A stretch of 64,000 bases of DNA from Novosphingobium profundi (GTDB lineage Bacteria > Pseudomonadota > Alphaproteobacteria > Sphingomonadales > Sphingomonadaceae): contig NZ_JABWCU010000006.1 in NCBI RefSeq assembly GCF_018491765.1, positions 124,001 to 188,000 of the forward strand. The letters are read 5' to 3'. Positions within the stretch are counted from its first letter, which is position 1, and every line of letters starts with the position of its first letter. Below the pieces are notes generated by a model, which was not told where the DNA came from, did not search any database, and saw only the letters and a list, made by a program, of their open reading frames with translations. Below are positions 57,511 through 64,000 of this stretch, one piece after another. Made by a program: the position numbers and the translations under genes.

Positions 57511-58719
57511 TCAGCGCCTCGCTTCGCGCGCAGGCAAGCGCACCAACGGCATCGCCAGCAGCGTCGCGAGCAGGAGGCCGGAGCCCCAGAACAGCGGCGC
57601 GGCCTCGCCCTGCAAGTCGTAGAGCGGTCCCGCGGCGAGGGGGCCGACCACGCGGCCGAGCGCGTTCGCCGACTGCATCACCCCCAGCCCAGCGCCCTGG
57701 GCCTGCGGCGGAGAGGCCATCGAGACGAGGCCCGAGACCGCCGGATTGACGAGCGCGAAGCCGGTCGAGGTGAACAGCAGGCCGAGCCCGGCGAGCGCGA
57801 GGCCATCGGCGAGGCCGAGCACGGCGAGCCCGACGGCGATGATCGCCAGCGACAGGTACAGCATTCCGGTCTCGCCGAAGCGGCTGGCCACGCGGCCGGT
57901 CACGGTGAACTGCGTCAGCGTCGTCACCGTGCCCATCGCCCCGAACATCAGCCCGATGCCGAGCGGATCGAGATCGAGCACGTCGTCGGCGAAGAGCCCG
58001 AGGATCGATTCCATCTGCGCGAAGGCGGCCGAGACGACGAGCGCGATCACGATGGCGGCAAGAAAGCCGGGCCGACGCAGCAGCGGGCCGCCATCGACAG
58101 GGGAGGACGCATCGTGCGGAGCAGGCGCCTGCGTGCGCGTCTCGGGCATCAGCCACCAGGTGAGCAGCGCGGCGACCAGTCCGAGCGCGGCGCCCACCAC
58201 GCAGACCAGCGCGAAGGCGTGGTCCTGCCCGGTGAGGCTGGCGGTGACACCGCCGATCGCCGGGCCGAAGATGAAGCCGAGCGAGAAGCCGGCGCTGACC
58301 ATTCCCATGACGTGCGTGCGGTTGTCACGCGTGGACAAGTCCGAGGCGACCGCGAAGGTGATCGAGAAGCTGCCGGTGGCGAGCCCGCTGACGAAGCGCG
58401 CGGCCAGCAGCGTGAGCGGGCTCAGCGCGAAGATGTGCAGGACGTAGACGAGCGCGCCTGTGACGAGCCCGGCGATCATCACCGGGCGGCGGCCGAAGCG
58501 GTCGGACCAGCGGCCCCAGAACGGGCTCGACAGGAACTGGCCGAGCGAGAAGGCGGCGACCGCGCCCGCGATCTCCATCCCGCTCGCCCCGATCTGCCGG
58601 CTGTAGATGGCAAACACCGGGAACATCAGGCCGAACCCGGCGAGAGAGACGAAGTTGACGAGAATGATCGCGAAAAGCGCGCGCGAGCGCGACGCGGGGG
58701 CGAGGGAGGTGTCGGTCAT
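57511..58719 (-). CDS. MFS transporter, DHA1 (TetA-like) type
   Basis: This 402-residue, 12-helix transporter has the motif GRWSDRFGRRPVMI after helix 2 and the antiporter motif C-like segment GFSLGFIFGPAIGG in helix 5, which marks proton-driven exporters. The likely role is export of a drug, an aromatic or a pathway by-product. It is followed by the tandem IclR genes and preceded by the 104-residue protein and methyltransferase genes, all on the minus strand, so joint control is possible. Confidence 0.82.
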   Translation of the reverse strand: MTDTSLAPASRSRALFAIILVNFVSLAGFGLMFPVFAIYSRQIGASGMEIAGAVAAFSLGQFLSSPFWGRWSDRFGRRPVMIAGLVTGALVYVLHIFALSPLTLLAARFVSGLATGSFSITFAVASDLSTRDNRTHVMGMVSAGFSLGFIFGPAIGGVTASLTGQDHAFALVCVVGAALGLVAALLTWWLMPETRTQAPAPHDASSPVDGGPLLRRPGFLAAIVIALVVSAAFAQMESILGLFADDVLDLDPLGIGLMFGAMGTVTTLTQFTVTGRVASRFGETGMLYLSLAIIAVGLAVLGLADGLALAGLGLLFTSTGFALVNPAVSGLVSMASPPQAQGAGLGVMQSANALGRVVGPLAAGPLYDLQGEAAPLFWGSGLLLATLLAMPLVRLPAREARR

Positions 58720-58812
58720 GGGAAGGAGGCGGAGCCGGGCTTTCGACTGGGAGCGCCGCCAGGGGCACCGGAGCTGGCGTGTCCGGTGTTCCTGGCGGGC
58801 GGAAGGAAGGGT

Positions 58813-59127
58813 CTATTCGGCCTCGGTGCCTGCGAGCGCGGCGACGATCGTCTCGACGAGCTGCTTGCCCTTGGTGTCGAGGCGCGCCTGGAGTTCGGGC
58901 CCGGGCTGGAAGCTCTCGATCTGCGCGGCGACGTCGATGCCGCTCTGCCCGAGGATTTCCTCGAGAACGAGCATGCGGTCGGTGAGGACCCAGAGTTCGC
59001 GGGTCAGGGCGAGCACGGCGGCGCCCACCCGGCCGACATCGGCGTCGACGAGGGTGGCGCGATCGGGGCGGTTATAGGCGCGCGGGTTGGCGGGCGTGGT
59101 GATCGGCATGGCAGGAGCTGCGCTCAT
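58813..59127 (-). CDS. Hypothetical 104-residue helical protein
   Basis: I do not recognise this protein. It has a short Pro/Ala-rich start, then a helical region (VGRVGAAVLALTRELWVLTDRMLVLEEILGQSG) with heptad-like leucines that could form a coiled coil, and an acidic end. There is no signal peptide. Its ATG overlaps the methyltransferase stop by ATGA, so the two are translationally coupled and may form a complex. Confidence 0.65.
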   Translation of the reverse strand: MSAAPAMPITTPANPRAYNRPDRATLVDADVGRVGAAVLALTRELWVLTDRMLVLEEILGQSGIDVAAQIESFQPGPELQARLDTKGKQLVETIVAALAGTEAE

Positions 59128-60173
59128 TTCGGTTTGTGTCCCTTGACGACGTGGGGATAGATGCCCTGTGCGGTGACATCGACGAAGCCGGCATCGCGGG
59201 CGACTTGGGCGAGGTCGAGACTGGCGGATTCGCGCCAGTAGGGCTCGCCGCCGAGGCGTGCACCGCTGTCCGCGCGCCAGACGGAAAGCTTGTCCATGTC
59301 GGCGTAGCGGGTGACGTCGCTCATGATCATGTCGCCGCCCGGTTCGAGCACGCGGAAAGCCTCGGCGAAGACGCGGCGGATGACGTCGGCCGGGATCTCG
59401 TGGAGCAGGATGTAGGAGGCGACGAGGTCGAACGAGGCCTCGGCAAAGCCGGTGTCCTCGGCCGGGCGCTGGTAGAGTTTCCAGGCCCAGCCATGCGCGT
59501 TGCCGATGCGCTGGGCGTGTTCGAGGACGCGCAGCGAGAGATCGACCCCGGTGATCTCGGCCTCGGGATAGGTTTCCTGCAGGGCCTGCGTGAAGTGGCC
59601 GGTCGAGGCGCCCATGTCGAGGATGCGCGCGTAGTGTGCACGCGGGGCCATCGCGGCGACCGCGCGGCGTTGCTTGAAGATCCCGCCCGGGAAGAAGGCG
59701 TTGACGAGCTTCCTGTGGACGATCTCTCCGTGGATGTAGCCCTGCATCGCGTGGTCTTCCCAGCCCCCGGCGGTGCGGTGGAAGTTGACGCCCTCGAAAT
59801 AGGCCGGCGCCTTCGTGCCTTCGGCCATGGGTTCGAGAGTGGTTTCACCCTCGCTCTGGTACCTGGCGATCACGGGGGCGAGATCCGCGTGCACTTCCTC
59901 GAAGGCCTCGCGCGCGATGAGGCCGTGCATGCGCGCGTTCCATTCGCCAGTGAGCGCGCTGGTGCGCCAGGCGGAGCTGGCCAGCAGGCGCTGCTCGATC
60001 TGGTTGGAGCGCACGTCAATGTCGTCGGGCAGCGCGGCGGGATCGGGCACGATCCGTGCGATCTCGGTCTCGACGTCCTGGCGCAGGGTTTGCGTCCCGC
60101 GCCCGAAATGCAGCAGGAAGTCGAGCGAGGCCCGGCCCCTTTGCCGGACGGGTGGTTCAAGTGGATTGGTCAT
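59124..60173 (-). CDS. SAM-dependent class I methyltransferase
   Basis: This 349-residue protein has a helical N-terminal domain of about 170 residues and a Rossmann methyltransferase domain. SAM-binding motif I is ILDMGASTGHF, followed by the acidic strand end ITGVDLS and the later ASYILLHEIP and LEPGGDMIMSDV. AGGAGGA precedes the ATG. The substrate is unknown. The extra N-terminal domain and the coupled 104-residue protein suggest a specialised small-molecule substrate rather than a housekeeping one. Confidence 0.82.
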   Translation of the reverse strand: MTNPLEPPVRQRGRASLDFLLHFGRGTQTLRQDVETEIARIVPDPAALPDDIDVRSNQIEQRLLASSAWRTSALTGEWNARMHGLIAREAFEEVHADLAPVIARYQSEGETTLEPMAEGTKAPAYFEGVNFHRTAGGWEDHAMQGYIHGEIVHRKLVNAFFPGGIFKQRRAVAAMAPRAHYARILDMGASTGHFTQALQETYPEAEITGVDLSLRVLEHAQRIGNAHGWAWKLYQRPAEDTGFAEASFDLVASYILLHEIPADVIRRVFAEAFRVLEPGGDMIMSDVTRYADMDKLSVWRADSGARLGGEPYWRESASLDLAQVARDAGFVDVTAQGIYPHVVKGHKPK

Positions 60174-60236
60174 CTGGGGTTCCTCCTCCTTCGTGCCGCT
60201 GGCGGCGGATCGGTGCCGTCCGCCGAGGTTGGGATG

Positions 60237-61175
60237 TCAGTGGGCCTTGGCCGTCACCATCGCATCGCTGCGGGCGGTCCAGGCGGCCGGGCCGGGCAGC
60301 TTTGCGGCTAGCGCGGCGCGGATGAACCCGCCGATCTCGCGGTTGAGCCGCGCGACCTGGGGCTCCGAGGCGCGCATGCCGTCTTCGGTCGGGCGGCAGT
60401 AGGCGCCGTTGAAATAGTGGTCCATGCCGGTGAAGACGAGGCCATAGGCAAGGCCGGGGGCGGCCGCCTCGTAGGCTTCGAGGTGCTTCTGCCAGGTATC
60501 GATGAAGCCGGGGAGGACGTCGGTGGTGCCCGTGACGACAAGTGCGGGAGTCGACAATTTGGCCAGCCCTTCGCGCGTCGCCAGTCCCTTCATCGCACCT
60601 GGCGGCGAGAGTGAGATCACCGCCAGGGGCTTGCGGATCGGGGCGATCGTCCAGGCCGGATCGGCCAGCTCGGCCCCGCCTGCGACGAGCGCGATCAGCG
60701 CGCCGTAGCTGTGCCCGGCGGCGACGACCTGGCCCGAGAGCGTGATGCCTTCGAGCGGCAGCTGCTTCACCGCATCGGGGGTGAAGGCACGGTCCACCGC
60801 GCGCCAGTCGGCAAGCCGGGTCGCGCGGCTATCGGGGAATTTGCCGGGCTCGGGATATTCCTCGGAATCGGTGTGCAGCGGGGCGGCGACGACCAGCCCC
60901 CGCGCGGCCCAGTCGCGCAGCAGCACGTCGTAGCGACCGGGCGTCGCGAGATTGCCGTGCGAGAAGATCACCAGCGTGCAGGCGTGGCAGCCCCGGGCGG
61001 GGGCATAGACGCTGACCGCGAGGTTGCGGCCGTCTTCGGTGGTAAGTTGGATCGTCCGTTCGCGCACGGAACTCTTGCCTGCGGCGCCGGCGTGAGCGGC
61101 CATCGGCAGGTTCAGTACAAGGCACAGGAGAGCACCGAGGGTGGCGCGAAGGGTCAGCGTAAGAGGCACGTTCAT
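60237..61175 (-). CDS. Exported alpha/beta hydrolase
   Basis: This 312-residue protein has a signal peptide ending near AAHAGAA. Its alpha/beta hydrolase domain has nucleophile motif AAGHSYGAL, oxyanion strand VIFSHGNLATPG, a late acid near GTTDVLPGF and His in FTGMDHYFNG. It resembles the chlorophyllase/PAF-acetylhydrolase-like esterases. Paired Cys at GCHAC may form a disulphide. It is divergent from the serine hydrolase lipoprotein gene and 63 bp from the methyltransferase gene. The substrate is not evident. Confidence 0.8.
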   Translation of the reverse strand: MNVPLTLTLRATLGALLCLVLNLPMAAHAGAAGKSSVRERTIQLTTEDGRNLAVSVYAPARGCHACTLVIFSHGNLATPGRYDVLLRDWAARGLVVAAPLHTDSEEYPEPGKFPDSRATRLADWRAVDRAFTPDAVKQLPLEGITLSGQVVAAGHSYGALIALVAGGAELADPAWTIAPIRKPLAVISLSPPGAMKGLATREGLAKLSTPALVVTGTTDVLPGFIDTWQKHLEAYEAAAPGLAYGLVFTGMDHYFNGAYCRPTEDGMRASEPQVARLNREIGGFIRAALAAKLPGPAAWTARSDAMVTAKAH

Positions 61176-61313
61176 GGCCTCCTGATCGACGAGTTGGCCG
61201 CGGCGCGCGCCCTCTTTTCGGATTTGTATTCGTCAGTTGAAAATCGGGCGCCTCGAGGGTTCGGCTCGCGTGTCCGCGCGTGCACAAGGAGGTATCTGAT
61301 CAGGAGAGATTTT

Positions 61314-62543
61314 ATGACCCGTGCGAAGGGCTCGCTGGCCCTGGCCCTGCTTCTGGCGGGCTGTGCCCAAGGCGGAGGAGGACCGGTTTCGACGACACGC
61401 AGCGAAACGCTCTCGCCCGCCGAGGCCGAGGCGCTCTACCAGGCCCGCTTCGAGCGGTACATGGGCCGTGCGCCGGGCGCGGGGCTGGCCGGCTACGACA
61501 CGCTGGCCCCCGTCGCAGGCGCCGCGCACTGGGCCGCGTTTCCCAAGGGCCGCGGCGTCGCGCCGGAGGCCCTGGCGGAGGCCAAGGCCTATGCGGCGGG
61601 GGCGAACAGTTCGGCCTTCCTCGTCTGGCACGCAGGGCACATGGTCGAGGAGGACTATTTCGGCCAGACCACCGCGACGAGCCCGGTGGTGTCCAAGTCG
61701 CTCGCCAAGCCGCTCGCGACGATCGCGGTTGGACGCGCGATGGCGATGGGCAGGATCGCCTCGCTCGACCAGCCGATGGCCGACTTCATCACCGCGTGGA
61801 AGGGAACCCCCAAGGCCGCGATCACGATCCGGCAGGTGCTGGGCATGCGTTCGGGCCTCCTGCCGCAAGGCAGTTCGAGCGATCCGGCGAACGTCCTCAA
61901 TACGTCCTATCTGCACCCCTTCCACGACAAGGTGCTGATCGAGGACTACCCGCTCGTCGATACGCCGGGAACTCGCTACGAATATTCGAACGCCAACGGC
62001 GATCTCGTCGCCATCCTGATCGAGCGCGCGACGGGCATCCCCTATGAGGACTTCGTGGGCCGCGAAGTGCTGGCCAGGATCGGCGCGCGGGCCGGCCAGA
62101 TCTGGATGGACCATTCGGGCGGTACGCCGCATTCGGGATGCTGCATCCTGCTGCCGGCCGAAAGCTATTTGCGCCTGGGCGTGCTCCTCCTCGACGACGG
62201 AGTGTGGGAGGGCAAGCGCCTCCTGCCCGCAGGCTTCGTGACGGCGATGCGCACGCCCTCTGCGCAGAATCCCCATGCGGGGCTGGGGGTCTACATCGGC
62301 TCGCCCTATGTCGAATGGCGCGGACCGGCCAATCCCGAGCTGACTTACGGGCGCAACTACCATTCCGAGCCTTACGCGGCGCAGGACCTGTTCCTGTTCG
62401 ACGGTAATTCGAACCAGGTCGTCTATATCGTCCCCTCGCGCCGCCTCGTGGTTCTGCGCACCGGGGAGAGTCCGCCCAAGGAGCCGGTCTGGGATAACGC
62501 CAAGCTACCCAACCTGATCCTGCGAGGGCTTGCCGGGACGTGA
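61314..62543 (+). CDS. Beta-lactamase-fold serine hydrolase lipoprotein
   Basis: This 409-residue serine hydrolase of the class C beta-lactamase/esterase EstB family has the SxxK nucleophile in VVSKSLAKPLA, the YxN motif in YEYSNANGD and a lipoprotein signal LALLLAGCAQ. AGGAGA lies 7 bp before the ATG at 61314. Members act as esterases, D-peptidases or 6-aminohexanoate-dimer hydrolases, so a beta-lactam role should not be assumed. It stands alone on the plus strand and ends at a terminator shared with the convergent receptor gene. Confidence 0.83.
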   Translation: MTRAKGSLALALLLAGCAQGGGGPVSTTRSETLSPAEAEALYQARFERYMGRAPGAGLAGYDTLAPVAGAAHWAAFPKGRGVAPEALAEAKAYAAGANSSAFLVWHAGHMVEEDYFGQTTATSPVVSKSLAKPLATIAVGRAMAMGRIASLDQPMADFITAWKGTPKAAITIRQVLGMRSGLLPQGSSSDPANVLNTSYLHPFHDKVLIEDYPLVDTPGTRYEYSNANGDLVAILIERATGIPYEDFVGREVLARIGARAGQIWMDHSGGTPHSGCCILLPAESYLRLGVLLLDDGVWEGKRLLPAGFVTAMRTPSAQNPHAGLGVYIGSPYVEWRGPANPELTYGRNYHSEPYAAQDLFLFDGNSNQVVYIVPSRRLVVLRTGESPPKEPVWDNAKLPNLILRGLAGT

Positions 62544-62553
62544 AGCGGACATG

Positions 62554-62592
62554 AAAAGGGGGCCCCGATCGCGATGATCCGGGCCCCTTTTT
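62554..62592. terminator. Bidirectional rho-independent terminator
   Basis: AAAAGGGGGCCC and GGGCCCCTTTTT pair over a GC-rich stem with A- and T-tracts outside. It lies 11 bp after the serine hydrolase stop and 10 bp before the end of the convergent receptor gene. It is the clearest intrinsic terminator in the window. Confidence 0.85.
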
Positions 62593-62601
62593 GGTCTGGG
62601 T

Positions 62602-64000
62602 TCAATACTTGGCCTTGAGCGTCAGGCCCATCGTGCGCCGTTCGCCGTAGAACAGCTGGTAGCTGTTGCCCGAGGGCAGGATCACGACATAGGCGTTCGA
62701 GACGTACTTCTTGTCGAACACGTTGCGCGCCCAGAAGCTGAGGTCGAAGTTGCCGAAGGAGACCCCGGTGCGCGCGTTGACGAGCGTGCGTGAGGGAATC
62801 CAGGCCTCGTTGGCGGGCGTGGTGTACATCTTGTCCTGCCAGCTGACGTCGCCGCGCAGGAAGAACGAGCCCTCGTTCCACGGCAGAGGGGTCTGCCACT
62901 GCGCTCCGAACGAGCCCTTGGCGCGCGGCGTGCGCTCGATCTGGTTGCCGCCGACGTTGCCGTCGGTCGAGCATACCACGTTGTTGCAGGAGGTGACCGT
63001 GCGGCTGAAGCGCGCGTCAACCGTATCGTCGCTGTATTCGCCGTGGGCGTAGGAGAAGTTGGCGTCGAACGACCAGTGCTCGTCGGGCACGAAGGCGGAA
63101 TCGAGTTCCAGGCCGTAGACCGTCGCGTTGCCCAGGTTGAGGACGATGTTCACCGCATTGGGATCGTTGGCGTACGTGTCCGCCGAGTTGATCTGGATGT
63201 CGCTCCAGTCGGTGTAGAACAGCGCCGCGTTGAAGGTCAGGCGCCCGCCGAGGAAGGTGTTCTTGGCGCCGATCTCGTAGGTCCAGTTCGACTCCTCGTC
63301 ATACGTGCGTTCGGTGTCCGAGGCGGCGGTGGCGTTGAAGCCGCCGGCCTTGGAGCCCTTGGCCGCCGAGGCGTAGAGAAGGGTGTCCGGGGAGGCGTCG
63401 TATTCGAGCGTGAAGCGCGGGGTGAAGGCGCGGAAAGTGTCGGCATAGCCCACGTTGGTCGACTGGTTGAGCACCGCAAGGTCGGTCCACGAATAGCGCC
63501 CTTCCGCGCCGAGGCGCAGATTGCCGCCGGACGAGGTCCACTGCGTCTCGCCGAAGACCGAGCGCACCAGCGTGGTGGTCAGCGTGTTGGTGAGGGTGAG
63601 CGAGAGGATCGGGTTCTGGGCGAAGGGGACGACGGTGGAACTTTCGGTCAGCGCCGGGGCGTAGACGAGGTTGAACTTGTAGTCGTCCTCGCCCTTCGAG
63701 ATGAAGCCGCCGAACGCGAAGTCGAGGCCCTGCCCGTCGTAGGCGACGCGCCATTCGTGCGAATCGTAGCTGATCGAGCCGACCGGCGCGTTCTGGAAGG
63801 TGCAGTAGGCGATGCAGTTCGACGGGTCGGACACGGTCATGTTGCCGATGCTGACATCGCCGGTGATGCGCCCGAACAGGTAGCTTGCGTTCCAGTGGGG
63901 GGCGAATTCGTAGGCCGCCGAAATGCGTGCGAGCTGTGTGCTGGTCCAGGCGCCGTAGCTGCGCGGGTCGACGTTGGCGGTGCTGGCTGCACCAGGTACC
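62602..64000 (-). CDS. TonB-dependent receptor (partial, C-terminal part)
   Basis: The frame is open to the window edge, giving the last 466 residues of a beta-barrel receptor. Strand-like repeats (TLLYASAAKGSKAGGFN, WTYEIGAKNTFLGGRLTFNAALFYTDWSDIQ, LVNARTGVSFGNFDLSFWARNVFDKKY) are typical of sphingomonad receptors for aromatic or steroid-like compounds. It ends MGLTLKAKY. Plug and TonB box lie outside the window. An ATG at 63840 is internal, not the start. The ligand is unknown. Confidence 0.85.
   Translation of the reverse strand, partial: VPGAASTANVDPRSYGAWTSTQLARISAAYEFAPHWNASYLFGRITGDVSIGNMTVSDPSNCIAYCTFQNAPVGSISYDSHEWRVAYDGQGLDFAFGGFISKGEDDYKFNLVYAPALTESSTVVPFAQNPILSLTLTNTLTTTLVRSVFGETQWTSSGGNLRLGAEGRYSWTDLAVLNQSTNVGYADTFRAFTPRFTLEYDASPDTLLYASAAKGSKAGGFNATAASDTERTYDEESNWTYEIGAKNTFLGGRLTFNAALFYTDWSDIQINSADTYANDPNAVNIVLNLGNATVYGLELDSAFVPDEHWSFDANFSYAHGEYSDDTVDARFSRTVTSCNNVVCSTDGNVGGNQIERTPRAKGSFGAQWQTPLPWNEGSFFLRGDVSWQDKMYTTPANEAWIPSRTLVNARTGVSFGNFDLSFWARNVFDKKYVSNAYVVILPSGNSYQLFYGERRTMGLTLKAKY

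Noticed and set aside
61314..62543. Antibiotic-resistance beta-lactamase
   Set aside because: The SxxK and YxN motifs fit the broad class C/EstB fold, but most environmental members are esterases or peptidases, and no resistance context is present.
1..64000. CRISPR arrays, tRNA or rRNA genes, insertion sequences, prophage and attachment sites
   Set aside because: No direct-repeat arrays, clover-leaf sequences, transposase or integrase frames were seen on reading both strands.

Overview
The window is GC-rich DNA with dense, overlapping genes. It holds four TonB-dependent receptors (one cut by the window end), a ferB/ferC/ADP-forming synthetase ferulate cluster and PobR-like and MhpR-like regulators. 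This combination points to an alphaproteobacterium of the Sphingomonadales, most likely a Novosphingobium or Sphingobium relative. That placement is inference from gene content; no rRNA, tRNA, insertion sequence, phage gene or CRISPR array was seen.

Region 1 (1-13.4 kb) handles plant phenolics. A feruloyl-CoA synthetase (cut by the window start) and feruloyl-CoA hydratase/lyase lie divergent from a MarR repressor gene, followed by a vanillin dehydrogenase. Next come a tannase-family esterase lipoprotein, a TonB receptor that lacks a signal peptide, a catabolic quinate/shikimate dehydrogenase, an aromatic-acid MFS importer, a TetR regulator and a two-domain 3-dehydroshikimate dehydratase. Together they would split hydroxycinnamoyl-shikimate or -quinate esters and send both halves towards vanillate and protocatechuate. 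Two repeated promoter motifs tie the region together: CTAT-N5-ATAG (MarR type) and ATGTTA-N-GAACTAGTTC (TetR type).

Region 2 (12.6-23.6 kb) encodes an outer-membrane barrel, a YbaK deacylase, an Ntn-type penicillin-acylase-family hydrolase, an exported 2H phosphoesterase, a GPH-type transporter, an exported beta-propeller/cytochrome c fusion and an 840-residue exported protein of unknown function.

Region 3 (24.0-30.4 kb) is a TonB receptor plus an exported GH3 beta-glucosidase, preceded by a copy of the MarR-type motif, and then a PobR-like AraC regulator.

Region 4 (30.5-55.5 kb) is a purine utilisation locus. A TonB receptor and an exported nucleoside-phosphorylase-fold protein diverge from a 17-gene operon whose neighbouring genes overlap or lie within 10 bp. 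The operon encodes a base permease, a second exported nucleosidase, adenine and guanine deaminases, xanthine dehydrogenase with its maturation factor, the flavin urate hydroxylase HpyO, HIU hydrolase, OHCU decarboxylase, allantoinase, allantoate amidohydrolase, ureidoglycine transaminase, and the HpxXYWZ set that takes oxalurate through oxamate to oxalate. A phosphoribosyltransferase, a LOG nucleosidase and a LysR regulator follow on the other strand. A motif shared by the LysR gene and the operon promoter suggests that LysR controls the operon.

Region 5 (55.6-64 kb) holds tandem MhpR-like IclR regulators, a drug-type MFS transporter, a 104-residue protein coupled to a SAM methyltransferase, an alpha/beta hydrolase, a serine beta-lactamase-fold lipoprotein and the C-terminal part of a fourth TonB receptor.
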